A stretch of DNA of 64,000 nucleotides from Pseudomonas sp. Irchel s3b2 (lineage in GTDB: Bacteria; Pseudomonadota; Gammaproteobacteria; Pseudomonadales; Pseudomonadaceae), in the NCBI RefSeq assembly GCF_900187445.1, contig NZ_FYEB01000020.1, positions 28,975 through 92,974 of the forward strand, in the 5' to 3' direction. A program made the position numbers and the translations under genes. Within the stretch, counting starts at the first letter, position 1; every line of letters starts with the position of its first letter. Of the stretch, positions 9,501 through 16,792 are shown in pieces. The notes under the pieces were generated by a model, which ran no database searches, was not told the origin of the DNA, and saw nothing but the letters and a program-made list of their open reading frames with translations.

Positions 9501-9643
9501 TGGTGATTGTGGTGGGCATGCTGATCGGCACGCTGTTCACGCTGTTTATCCTGCCCTCGGTTTACACCTTGCTGAGTTCGATCAAGCAGCCCGCCTGCGC
9601 ACCTGAAGCCACGCTGGTCAGTGCGCCGCAACCCATCATGTGA
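6566..9643 (+). CDS. RND multidrug efflux permease (MexI-like, HAE1 family)
   Basis: A full-length inner-membrane proton-driven pump of 1025 residues. The N-terminus (MKFTDIFLRRPVLAVVV, then LPIRQYPMLETSTITVTTQYPGAS) closely resembles MexI of the MexGHI-OpmD system. The paired aspartates of the proton relay are present in TM4 (GLVVDDAIVVVENVH, near residue 400), and the two large periplasmic loops and 12 transmembrane helices are complete. MexGHI-OpmD exports phenazine intermediates and quinolone-related molecules in P. aeruginosa. Here no mexG-like gene precedes the adaptor, and the position among oxidoreductase genes suggests export of a product or toxic intermediate of this locus. Confidence 0.95.
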   Translation: MKFTDIFLRRPVLAVVVSTLILLFGVRALLNLPIRQYPMLETSTITVTTQYPGASSELMQGFVTQPISQAVASVEGIDYLSSASTQGRSQVTIRMALNSDSISALTEVMAKVNQIKYRLPKDAYDPVVERTSGGFTSVAYVAFASSNLTIPEMSDYISRVVEPMFAGIEGVAKINIMGEQKLSMRLWLDPQRLAGYGMTGQDVSKAIEGNNFQAAPGQVKGLYVVSNLRVNTDLNSVEDFRDMVLRNDNGRIIRVRDVGTVELNAASTDTSGSMSDVPALFLGLDAAPTGNPLVIVKRVRELLPQIEETLPPGVTVQIPFEVAHFIQSSIDEVSYTLLEALVIVVLVIYLCLGTFRTVLIPLVTIPLSMLGAAMLMQMFGFSLNLLTLLAMVLAIGLVVDDAIVVVENVHRHIEEGKSPFDAALIGAREVAGPVVAMTFTLAAVYAPIGLMGGLTGTLFKEFALTLAGAVVISGIVALTLSPIMSTRLLDAKSSEGFMAVKADRFFQSLASRYGALLGGSLARRWISLSVALVIFFSLPFLYRSAQTELAPLEDQNILLTAIKAPQHANLNYLEAYAHKLYETFNQIPEGYSNWVANGSDGLSNSVGGINLVDWDKRGRDANTIQPDLQARVNEIEGTSIFVFQMPPLPGSTGGLPVQMVIRSDQDYLALFNVMDQLKQAAQASGLFAVVDSDLDFNNPVVEIQIDRAKANALGIRMQDIGETLNSLIGEKYVNRFSFHGRSYDVIPQSISSDRLTPETLKLYYVKDQKGNPVPLSTLATLSMKVEPNRLTQFNQQNSATFQAIPAPGVTLGDAVGFLQKQSEGFPAGFSFDWQSDARQYVQEGNSLAFTFGLALVIIYLVLSVQYESFRDPFIILISVPLSICGALVPLALGMTSLNIYTQIGLITLIGLISKHGILMVAFANELQRTQGMDRVQAIQHAAQVRLRPILMTTAAMVVGLAPLLFASGAGANSRFGLGLVIVVGMLIGTLFTLFILPSVYTLLSSIKQPACAPEATLVSAPQPIM

Positions 9644-9652
9644 GGATGTTGT

Positions 9653-11083
9653 ATGTATCGGATTACACGCTTCATGCTGGCGCCGCTGGCTGTTTCCATC
9701 CTGATGGCGGCAGGCTGTGTGAACTATGCCGGGATCGATCATCAGGGCACCTTATTGTCGGTTGACGATCTGCACTCCAAAACGCTGCAAGACACACTGC
9801 CGCCCGCCAACTGGCCTCGTGCCGACTGGTGGACGTCGTTGGGTGACCCGCGATTGGGCGCCTTGATCGAAGAGGCCTATGCCAACAACCCGGACCTGCA
9901 GGAAGTGTCGGCACGGGTCGCCAAGGCCAACGCGTTCCTGGATTTGCGCGAGGCCGAGCGCTACCCCGAAGTCAATGCTTCGGCGGGTGTCACCCGTGCC
10001 CGGTTGTCGCGGTACGAGGACTACAGCGGAGAGGGCCGGAACTACGTCACCGCCCGATCCCTGGCGGTCAATTTCAACTACACCTTTGACCTGTGGGGTG
10101 GACAGCGGGCAGCTTGGGAGTCGGCACTCAACAGCGCCATGGCGGCCGAAGTCGACCTGCAATCGTCGAGGCTGATCCTGACGGTCAACGTGGTCAAGGC
10201 CTACAACCAACTGGCCTATGCCTGGCAAGTGTCGGAGCTCAATCGCCGAGACCTCGCGCGGTTGAGCAAGCTGGTTGAACTGTCGGATTCACGCTACGCC
10301 TCGGGGCTGGATAACCTGTCGCAGTTGAAGCAGGTGCAAAGCCTCAAGGCGCGCTCGGAATCGACCTTGATCGGCGCGCTGGATGACATCGAAATCGCCC
10401 GGTTGCAGTTGTCGGCCCTGGTCGGCAAGGGCGTCGATCGCGCGCAAAGCATCGACCGTCCTTCGAGCCTGCAAGCCAGTGTGGTGGCGCTGCCCGCTCA
10501 GTTGCCGGCGCAACTGGTCGGGCGTCGGCCAGACATCGTGGCGGCGCGCTGGCGGGTCGAGGCCGAGAACAAGAATATCGATGCGCTCAAGACCACGTTT
10601 TACCCCAACATCAACCTGGTGGCCTCGGCGGGGACTCACGCCTTGTCCGGCGATGCGTTGCTGGCCAGCGTCAGCAAGTTCTGGAACATCGCACCGGCCG
10701 TTTCCCTGCCGATTTTCGATGCCGGGCGCTTGCGCTCCGACCTCAAGGCCGGCAACGCCGAACTGGACATTTCGATTGCTCACTACAACCAGGTGCTGAC
10801 CTCGGCCCTGCATGAAGTGGCAATCTCGGTCACGCAACTGCGCTCCTTCGAGCAGCAGATTGCAGTGCAGCGCGATGCCTGTGCCATTGCCCAGTCGTCC
10901 TACGATCTTTCTCAGTCCCGGTACAAGGCCGGTGAAGATACGTTCCTGGATGCGTTAAACATCGAGCAACAATTGATTCAGGACGAGATGCGCCTGGCCT
11001 TCCTCAACAGCAAGCACATCGACAGTTCGATTTCGTTGATGGCAGCCTTGGGCGGTGGCTTCCAGGAGAGCGAAGTGGAGTAA
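9653..11083 (+). CDS. Outer-membrane efflux channel lipoprotein (NodT/OprM type)
   Basis: The 476-residue TolC-fold protein completes the tripartite pump. The signal sequence ends in a lipobox (LMAAGC, Cys22), so it should be acylated and processed. Two repeated OEP domains follow, with the characteristic PANWPRADWW segment at the start and the QLVGRRPDIVAARWRVEA motif near the middle. It starts 10 bases after the permease stop and ends the operon. No clear intrinsic terminator is visible after it. Confidence 0.93.
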   Translation: MYRITRFMLAPLAVSILMAAGCVNYAGIDHQGTLLSVDDLHSKTLQDTLPPANWPRADWWTSLGDPRLGALIEEAYANNPDLQEVSARVAKANAFLDLREAERYPEVNASAGVTRARLSRYEDYSGEGRNYVTARSLAVNFNYTFDLWGGQRAAWESALNSAMAAEVDLQSSRLILTVNVVKAYNQLAYAWQVSELNRRDLARLSKLVELSDSRYASGLDNLSQLKQVQSLKARSESTLIGALDDIEIARLQLSALVGKGVDRAQSIDRPSSLQASVVALPAQLPAQLVGRRPDIVAARWRVEAENKNIDALKTTFYPNINLVASAGTHALSGDALLASVSKFWNIAPAVSLPIFDAGRLRSDLKAGNAELDISIAHYNQVLTSALHEVAISVTQLRSFEQQIAVQRDACAIAQSSYDLSQSRYKAGEDTFLDALNIEQQLIQDEMRLAFLNSKHIDSSISLMAALGGGFQESEVE

Positions 11084-11162
11084 GAAACGAACGGGGGATT
11101 GCAGGGTTCAAGGTGCTGTAGTGCCCGGGGTGGTTATCGCGGGGGGGTACTTTTTGTGTATA

Positions 11163-11199
11163 GTCTTACTGTTCTCGTATAGACGAATCCTAGTAAGAC
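11163..11199. promoter_or_regulatory. Inverted repeat upstream of the ArsR-family gene
   Basis: GTCTTACT at 11163-11170 is mirrored by AGTAAGAC at 11192-11199, 34 bases before the ArsR start. The centre (CTCGTATAGACGA) is itself partly symmetric. Autoregulation by the ArsR protein is a plausible use, but the 21-base spacer is longer than usual for a single ArsR dimer. Confidence 0.4.
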
Positions 11200-11232
11200 A
11201 TCTCCCGCCTATATCATCAAAGGTACCTACCT

Positions 11233-11595
11233 ATGAACGTTGCAAATCACCCTAATCAGGACCAGATCTTATTAGAGAATGTTCTGTCCGCACTGGGTAG
11301 CCCGTTGCGTCTGACCGTATTGAAGGTGTTGGCCGATGGCCAGGAACACCCGTGCGGGCGAATTCTCAAGGGGGCGTCGAAATCGACAATGACGCACCAC
11401 TGGCGTGTCCTGCGTGACAGCGGTCTGATTTGGCAACGGCCGTACGGTCGTGAAAACCTGTTGTCTTTGCGCCGCGAGGACATGGACCAGCGTTTTCCAG
11501 GGCTGCTCGATTCATTGCTCACCGCGGTCAAGTTCGATGAGCAAACCGTCGAAGTGATCAGCAAGCATGAAGTGAACGAAGATGCCGAGTCTTGA
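11233..11595 (+). CDS. ArsR-family winged-helix transcriptional regulator
   Basis: The 120-residue protein is a small winged-helix regulator: LGSPLRLTVLKVL starts the HTH core, KSTMTHHWRVLRDSGLI is the recognition helix region, and a basic wing follows (PYGRENLLSLR). No cysteine cluster of metal-sensing ArsR proteins is present, so a metal ligand is unlikely. It sits between the efflux operon and the chorismate-lyase homologue on the same strand and may control either. It could be the regulator of the three GTACG palindromes, but nothing in the sequence shows this. Confidence 0.85.
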   Translation: MNVANHPNQDQILLENVLSALGSPLRLTVLKVLADGQEHPCGRILKGASKSTMTHHWRVLRDSGLIWQRPYGRENLLSLRREDMDQRFPGLLDSLLTAVKFDEQTVEVISKHEVNEDAES

Positions 11596-11675
11596 GGTTT
11601 AAGGTGACACCGCAAGTGAACGGCAGGGTCCTTCACTGCAACCATTGAGTTCACGATCACCAGGGAGGTGAGAGT

Positions 11676-12206
11676 ATGGGGACAAGTCATTATTGGTCGT
11701 CGCGACCGTTATCGGAGTTAACTGACCCCGAACATCATTGGCTGTTTTTGCCGGGCGCGCTGACCCCTCGTTTAAAGGCGATGGGCGAGTACTCCATCGA
11801 AGTGGTCGAGCAGTCCCACGGGCTGCTCAACCCTGACGAGGCAGAGGCCTTGAATGTGCCGACGGCGTCGACCGGTTGGGTGCGTGAAGTGGTCATGAAG
11901 CTCGATGGTGAGCCCTGTGTCACGGCGCGCAGCCTGACCAGTGTTCCGGCCCTGAACGCCGATTGGTCGGAGCTCAACGAATACGGTGGCCGGCCATTGG
12001 CCGAGATCCTCTACACGTCGGACCGAACCCTGCGCGAACCTTTCCAGTGCGCTTTGCTGTCTCCCGGCGCGCCGCTGGCAGCGCTGTCCTATCGTTTCGC
12101 CCCCCAGGCCCAGCGACTGCTGGCCAGACGTTCGCGCTTCACGCGCAATGGCTCTGCCTTGTTGGTCAGTGAGTGTTTTCTACCGGCCTTTTGGGTGCGG
12201 GTTTAG
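11676..12206 (+). CDS. Chorismate--pyruvate lyase homologue (UbiC-like)
   Basis: The 176-residue protein matches the UbiC family: WLFLPGALTPRLKAM near residue 22 corresponds to the family's conserved segment, the active-site arginine lies in VREV (Arg70) and the C-terminal glutamate in SECFLP (Glu166). UbiC cleaves chorismate to 4-hydroxybenzoate plus pyruvate, the first ubiquinone step. In Pseudomonas the housekeeping ubiC normally lies next to ubiA, so this copy, set beside flavin monooxygenase genes, may feed 4-hydroxybenzoate to a dedicated pathway; that is inference. It has a GGGAGGTGAG ribosome site. Similarity is moderate, so another pyruvate-lyase-like reaction is possible. Confidence 0.78.
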   Translation: MGTSHYWSSRPLSELTDPEHHWLFLPGALTPRLKAMGEYSIEVVEQSHGLLNPDEAEALNVPTASTGWVREVVMKLDGEPCVTARSLTSVPALNADWSELNEYGGRPLAEILYTSDRTLREPFQCALLSPGAPLAALSYRFAPQAQRLLARRSRFTRNGSALLVSECFLPAFWVRV

Positions 12207-12361
12207 TCAGGATCAGGCTCGGCAATCGAGCTTGAAGTCACGCGTCTCCCAAACCCTCATCTTTTCATCCCCTCAGCGTTTTACGGTTGAATCCGGCAGG
12301 TATTCAAGAGCGGGACAACCCCCTGATCGTTCACCCGGCCAAGGGGATTTTGCGTTCTTTG

Positions 12362-12637
12362 TCAGCGGCAAATCACTGCTTCTATCTGACTGATTGCCGG
12401 GGTGAGGGCCAGCGCCAGTTTTTCAGCTTTCGAGGTGGGGCGCATGGTATTGGAGGAGCGCAGGAACAACGGGTCATCGAACTTTTTGCGCAAGCGCGAT
12501 AACGATCCGCTGATCGCTGGTTGTTTGACATGCAGGCGTTCAGCCGTGCGTGTAACACTTCTCTCCCGGAACAACACCAGAAAAGTAATGATCAGGTTAA
12601 GGTCTATATCCGCGAAGTTTTCTTCATTGAACAACAT
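12362..12637 (-). pseudogene. LysR-family regulator, N-terminal fragment
   Basis: Only 91 residues are encoded: the whole LysR winged-helix domain (DLNLIITFLVLF, then RTAERLHVKQPAISGSLSRLRKKFDDPLFLR) and the start of the linker helix, ending at a TGA. LysR regulators are about 300 residues, and the next 155 bases downstream encode no effector-binding domain. The fragment is therefore most simply a truncated gene. It lies just downstream of the flavin reductase on the same strand, so it may be the remnant of the locus's own regulator. A functional DNA-binding-only protein cannot be excluded. Confidence 0.75.
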
Positions 12638-12722
12638 GTTCTCATCCCTGTGATGACCCGGTATTCGACAGGCCGACGTTCAGGCAACACGGCGGCTGTC
12701 ATCAATGCCGGGTGAGCAGCGG

Positions 12723-13229
12723 TTACTGATCGGGCGCCAATCGCAGTTCGTCGTTGAGACGGTAGTAATTGCGATTGAAGTAGACCAGGCCTTCCTTGGC
12801 CTCGCTGTGTTTGAGCTTGAGGATTTCACAGTAAAAAATGCTGTGAGTACCCACCTCGTCGATCTTGCTGATGCGGCAGTCGAGATTGACCAGCGCTTCA
12901 TCGATGGCTGGCGAACCGGTCACCAGGGTTTCGCAGTTCACACTGGAAAAGCGTTCCTGCATGGACAGCTGACGATTGGCGAATGCCCCGGATGTCGATT
13001 GATGATCTCCCGTGAGCACGTTCACACAGAGCACTCCATTGGTTTTGAAATGCTCGTGATTGGACGAGGAGCGGTTTACGCAGACCAGCAGTGTGGGCGG
13101 TGAATCAGTCACGCTGCACACCGCCGAAGCGGTAAAGCCAAAACGGCCCGCGGGGCCATCCGTGGTCACAATGGTGACTGCACTTCCCAGCATCGCCATT
13201 GCATTACGAAATTCAGTTGAATCAACCAT
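12723..13229 (-). CDS. Flavin reductase domain protein (HpaC-like)
   Basis: The 168-residue protein has the FMN-binding split-barrel fold of small flavin reductases: AMLGSAVTIVTTDGPAGRFGFTASAVCSVTDSPPTLLVCVNRSS at residues 12-55 is the standard signature, and GTHSIFYCEI closes the barrel. It transfers electrons from NAD(P)H to free FMN or FAD and passes reduced flavin to a partner monooxygenase. No monooxygenase gene is adjacent. A degenerate copy of the operator found upstream of the flavin monooxygenases at 2925 and 4178 lies 107 bases ahead of its start, which suggests coordinated expression. Confidence 0.9.
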   Translation of the reverse strand: MVDSTEFRNAMAMLGSAVTIVTTDGPAGRFGFTASAVCSVTDSPPTLLVCVNRSSSNHEHFKTNGVLCVNVLTGDHQSTSGAFANRQLSMQERFSSVNCETLVTGSPAIDEALVNLDCRISKIDEVGTHSIFYCEILKLKHSEAKEGLVYFNRNYYRLNDELRLAPDQ

Positions 13230-13335
13230 AGCGTCCCCTCATTCCTTGTAGGTTATTGGAGCTGATCCGTTCTTCCTTGCCCGCCATCGCCGCAAGGTGG
13301 CGGGGACTGAACGACACGTTCGGCTTCAAAGCTAT

Positions 13336-13355
13336 AGTACGTATGTAGCCGTACC
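13336..13355. promoter_or_regulatory. Palindromic operator, copy 3 (degenerate)
   Basis: AGTACG-TATGTAGC-CGTACC keeps GTACG and CGTAC with the same 8-base spacing and the inner TGTA of copies 1 and 2; the outermost base pair is lost. It lies upstream of the flavin reductase gene, in the 182-base gap to the MerR gene stop. Confidence 0.55.
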
Positions 13356-13411
13356 ATGCAAGCTATTCCTTGTGCTTATTTTGCTAAAAAGGGGTGTGCA
13401 TGAGAGAGCGT

Positions 13412-13783
13412 TCAAGGTCCCTCTAACGGGCAGTTTTCCCAGGCGTTCTGCAGGCTGCTTTCGAACTCGACCAATTGCGCGTGCCGCTGTGTCAGCGCCG
13501 CAATCTGGTCGTCGATTTCCTGTTTCTTGTTGGTGATTGCCTGTTGCGCCTGAACCCAGGACAGCGGCTGACCGTTTTGGGAAGCGAAAGCCGCCTGCAA
13601 TTCCTTGAGCTTGAAGCCCAATTGCTGGGCGCACTTGATGAAGCTCAGAAGGTCGACGCTGTGTTGGTCATAGACGCGGTAGTTGCCCCTGCGCCGGGCG
13701 GGAGGCAACAGGCCGATGGCCTCATAGTGACGGATAGTCTTGATCGTCGTGCCCGAGCGATGCGCGGCTTGGCCGATGTACAT
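13412..13783 (-). CDS. MerR-family transcriptional regulator
   Basis: The 123-residue protein starts with the MerR winged helix (MYIGQAAHRSGTTIKTIRHYEAIGLLPPARRRGNYRVYDQ), continues with LLSFIKCAQQLGFKLKELQ and ends in the dimerisation coiled coil. It lacks the C-terminal metal-binding cysteines of CueR/ZntR types, so a redox or organic signal is likelier. It follows the NAD(P)H oxidoreductase gene on the same strand after 48 bases; MerR genes are often paired with such quinone reductases, which they regulate. Confidence 0.9.
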   Translation of the reverse strand: MYIGQAAHRSGTTIKTIRHYEAIGLLPPARRRGNYRVYDQHSVDLLSFIKCAQQLGFKLKELQAAFASQNGQPLSWVQAQQAITNKKQEIDDQIAALTQRHAQLVEFESSLQNAWENCPLEGP

Positions 13784-13831
13784 GAAAAGTCCTTTTTTGC
13801 CGTGGGTAAGCCAGACCCATTATCGGCAGAC

Positions 13832-14407
13832 TCATCGGCTGGCGATAGCCTGGGCTTGCAGCAGCCAGGTTTCGCGCTGACCGGCGCTGGACCCCAGGAT
13901 CGGCCCGAAGGTGAGCGTGCGCTGAGGTTCGATGCCGCAAAATGCCAGGGTGGTTTTGCGCATCTGATGCAGCCCGGGCATGCGGTAGATCCAGCGGTAA
14001 TACCAGGGTGGCGTGTCCATGGTCACGAGCAAATGCGCACTGCGGCCATGCAGCAATTTGTCGGGAAAGGCTTTGCCTTCGCGATACTTGAAAGCGAAGC
14101 CCGGAAGCAACACCCGATCAAGAAAACCCTTGAGCAAGGCCGGTACGCCGCCCCACCAGATCGGGTAGACCAGGGTCAGGTGTTCGGCCCACAGAATGTC
14201 CGCCTGAGCGCGGCGCAGGTCGGCTTCCAGCGGCTGCACATGCTGATAGCCTTCGCGCAGCACCGGGTCGAAGTTCATCTTGCCCAACCACAGCTGACGC
14301 ACCTCATGCCCGGCACGCGACGCCGATTGTGCGTAGCGTTCGGCAAGTGCGCCGCAAAAGCTGTTGCTCGAAGGGTGACCGAGGATCACCAGTATTCGTT
14401 TGCTCAT
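13832..14407 (-). CDS. NAD(P)H-dependent quinone oxidoreductase (flavodoxin-like fold)
   Basis: This 191-residue protein has the flavodoxin_2 fold: VILGHPSSNSFCGALAERY binds the FMN/FAD phosphate, and LVYPIWWGGVPALLKGFLDRVLLPGFAF is the family signature around residues 80-107. Such enzymes reduce quinones, azo compounds or nitro-aromatics by two electrons and protect against redox cycling. It is the first gene of a two-gene unit with the MerR regulator. Confidence 0.9.
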   Translation of the reverse strand: MSKRILVILGHPSSNSFCGALAERYAQSASRAGHEVRQLWLGKMNFDPVLREGYQHVQPLEADLRRAQADILWAEHLTLVYPIWWGGVPALLKGFLDRVLLPGFAFKYREGKAFPDKLLHGRSAHLLVTMDTPPWYYRWIYRMPGLHQMRKTTLAFCGIEPQRTLTFGPILGSSAGQRETWLLQAQAIASR

Positions 14408-14452
14408 CGTAACGGTCCCTGAAGATGAAACCTCAAGGGTAAAGTCTGCCCC

Positions 14453-15337
14453 TCAGGGGAGAGTCAAAACGTTCAGCAAAGCCTGGGCATAACCGGGCAG
14501 CACGGCGAAGTCTCGGGCGCACAGCAACAGCTTGCGTCGGGCCCACGGCTCTTTCAGTGCGATGCTTTTGAACGGTGTTTCAGTCGGCCAGCGTTCGACC
14601 GCCGCCAAGGGCACGATCGCCAGCCCGGCACCTCGGGCGACCATGCGCATCACACCATCGAAGCCATCGGCACGGATGCGAATCTGCATCCGTAAGCCGC
14701 TGTGCAGGGCCTGTTCTTCCAGGTACACGGCCAAGGCGCTGTTGGCGTTCAGGCCGACGTAATCGTGGTGCAAGGTGGCGCTGAAACTTAACGCTCCGGT
14801 GTCGGCCAAGGGGTGATCGTACGGCAGGATCAGCACCAGCGGGTCGTCACGAAAATAGCGGGTCTGAAGGCCGTCGGTATCCACGGCGTCGGACACGATG
14901 CCCAGGTCCGCCGCGCCTTGGCGCAAGGCATGGGTGATGCGCGCGCTGGGCAGCTCTTGCAGGTCGATGCCGAGGTTCGGATGGTCGCATAGAAAGTCTG
15001 CCAGCAACTCCGGCAGGTATTCGGTGATCGCTGTGGTGTTGCACAACAACCGCACCTGGCCTTTGACCCCTTTGGCGTATTCGGCCAGGTCCTGCTGCAA
15101 GCGCTCGGCCTGTTGCAAAAGGACTCGGGCATGGTGCGCCAAGGCCTTGCCGGCCGGGGTCGGGCTGACGCCGCGGCGACCTCGCTCAAGGAACTCGATG
15201 CCCATTGAGGCCTCCATGGCGCGGATTCGCGCACTGGCCGCTGCCAGGGACAAATGGCTGCGTACGGCACCGGCGGTGATGTTGCCGGTGTCGAGGATGT
15301 TCAGGTAGAGGCGCAGGTCGGTGAGGTCGAAGTGCAT
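14453..15337 (-). CDS. LysR-family transcriptional regulator
   Basis: The 294-residue regulator has an N-terminal winged helix (DLRLYLNILDTGNITAGAVRSHLSLAAASARIRAMEASMG, residues 6-44) and a complete periplasmic-binding-like effector domain. I chose the ATG at 15337; the longer frame runs into the REP repeat at 15376 and its extra residues are repeat-encoded. It is divergent from the TauE/SafE exporter gene at 15564, which is its likely target, as LysR genes commonly regulate the divergent neighbour. Confidence 0.9.
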   Translation of the reverse strand: MHFDLTDLRLYLNILDTGNITAGAVRSHLSLAAASARIRAMEASMGIEFLERGRRGVSPTPAGKALAHHARVLLQQAERLQQDLAEYAKGVKGQVRLLCNTTAITEYLPELLADFLCDHPNLGIDLQELPSARITHALRQGAADLGIVSDAVDTDGLQTRYFRDDPLVLILPYDHPLADTGALSFSATLHHDYVGLNANSALAVYLEEQALHSGLRMQIRIRADGFDGVMRMVARGAGLAIVPLAAVERWPTETPFKSIALKEPWARRKLLLCARDFAVLPGYAQALLNVLTLP

Positions 15338-15375
15338 GGTGACAGCCTCAGGAGGTTTGTTGGCTGGGCGGACGT

Positions 15376-15460
15376 CTTCGCGGGCAAGCCTCGCTCCTAC
15401 AGGATTCATGTCGTTCTGGAGATCACAGATCCCCTGTAGGAGCGAGGCTTGCCCGCGAAG
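15376..15460. repeat. Inverted REP doublet (REPIN-like), 28-bp arms
   Basis: Two perfectly inverted 28-bp arms (15376-15403 and 15433-15460) contain CTTCGCGGGCAAGCC and its complement, separated by 29 bases. A second pair of the same family is at 20855. Such pairs are common extragenic elements in P. fluorescens-group genomes, mobilised by RAYT transposases. This one sits in the promoter gap between the LysR gene and the exporter gene. Confidence 0.9.
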
Positions 15461-15563
15461 GCGTCAGCAGTAGCAACGAAAATTCTAGCCTCCACCAAAT
15501 CAAGAGGCAGCCTCAATATATGCCAGATTTTCAAGGCAACCTTCAGCGCTCACCATAGCCCCC

Positions 15564-16328
15564 ATGAATACACTCGCCGCGTTCTACCAAAATCTGGGTT
15601 TGGCCCTGTCCTTATTGGTTATCGCCACCTTCCTGCTCGCCGGGATGATCAAAGGCGTGATCGGTCTCGGTCTGCCAACCATTGCGATGGGCTTGCTCGG
15701 TCTGGCTATGGCACCGTCGCAGGCTGCGGCTTTGCTGATTATTCCCGCGACGCTGACCAACGTCTGGCAACTGGCATTCGGTGGTCATTTGCGCGGGCTG
15801 CTGAACCGGTTATGGCCGATGCTGCTGGCGATTTTCATCGGCACGGGCGCCGGTACTTTGTGGGTCGGTATGGCCGGTGGGCATTGGGTCGTGCGGGGGC
15901 TGGGAGCGGCGTTGTTGATTTACGCCTTGAGCGGGTTGTTCCTGCCGACCTTGCGTGTCGGCGGTCGTACCGAGCGTTGGCTCGGTCCGTTCTGCGGTGT
16001 GCTGACGGGCATCATCACCTCGGCCACCGGCGTCTTCGTGATTCCTGCGGTGCCTTATCTTCAAGCGCTGGGCTTGAGCAAGGATGAATTGGTGCAGGCG
16101 CTAGGCCTGTCGTTCACCGTGTCGACCCTCGCGTTGGCCGCCGGTCTGTTGTGGCGCGGTGCCCTCGGCGGTGGCGAGTTGAGCGCGTCGCTGCTGGCAC
16201 TGATTCCGGCGGTGCTCGGCATGCTGCTGGGGCAATGGCTGCGCCAGCGGATCAGCGCCGTGTTGTTCAAGCGCGTGTTCTTCATCGGCCTCGGCGTGCT
16301 CGGCAGCCACTTGTTGATCAGCGGCTAG
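15564..16328 (+). CDS. TSUP-family (TauE/SafE) membrane transporter
   Basis: The 254-residue protein is almost entirely hydrophobic with about eight predicted helices and the two glycine-rich repeats of the TauE/SafE family (GMIKGVIGLGLPTIAMGLLG near residue 28 and GVLTGIITSATGVFVIPAVPYLQALG near residue 150). Members export sulfite or organosulfonates or move small organic acids. The substrate here is unknown. Its last 11 bases overlap the convergent monooxygenase gene. Confidence 0.88.
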   Translation: MNTLAAFYQNLGLALSLLVIATFLLAGMIKGVIGLGLPTIAMGLLGLAMAPSQAAALLIIPATLTNVWQLAFGGHLRGLLNRLWPMLLAIFIGTGAGTLWVGMAGGHWVVRGLGAALLIYALSGLFLPTLRVGGRTERWLGPFCGVLTGIITSATGVFVIPAVPYLQALGLSKDELVQALGLSFTVSTLALAAGLLWRGALGGGELSASLLALIPAVLGMLLGQWLRQRISAVLFKRVFFIGLGVLGSHLLISG

Positions 16329-16632
16329 CGGACGATGTGCTGAGCCTTTCGATCGGGCGGATATCAAAATCCCGCTCCAGATATTCCATGCGCATGTCGA
16401 GGAACTGCTTCATGTGCGGCAGATTGGAGTGCACATCCAGATGGGCCTGTGATTGCCAGATCTCGTAGAAGATAAACAGCGTCGGGTCCTGTTTGTCTCG
16501 CAGCATGTGGTACTCGATGCAACCGGGTTCGGCGCGACTCGGTTCGACGTAGGCACGGAAGAAGGTTTCGAAGGCCTCGGCTTTTTCCGGGCGGGTCTTG
16601 GCGTACAGGATGAAGCCTTGCAGTTCGCTCAT
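16318..16632 (-). CDS. Antibiotic biosynthesis monooxygenase (ABM/YgiN-like)
   Basis: The 104-residue protein has the ABM ferredoxin-like fold: LYAKTRPEKAEAFETFFRAYVEPSRAEPGCIEYHMLRDKQDPTLFIFYEIW is the typical core, followed by HLDVHSNLPHMKQFLD. YgiN-type members are quinol monooxygenases that work beside MdaB quinone reductases; here an mdaB homologue is transcribed divergently 160 bases away. I start at the ATG at 16632 (AGGAGAACCTG just upstream) rather than at more distant codons. Confidence 0.88.
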   Translation of the reverse strand: MSELQGFILYAKTRPEKAEAFETFFRAYVEPSRAEPGCIEYHMLRDKQDPTLFIFYEIWQSQAHLDVHSNLPHMKQFLDMRMEYLERDFDIRPIERLSTSSASR

Positions 16633-16792
16633 CAGGTTCTCCTTGAGAGTCGTAATCGGTGCAAGTCTATGGCAACAATCACCTATCCATTTGTGCGTAT
16701 TGGTCAAATGATTTTTGTCGATTGAGCGCTTATTCCACACGAGGTTGATCGCTACTCTGCCGCCATCGAATTCCAACCTTGCGAGATTTCCC

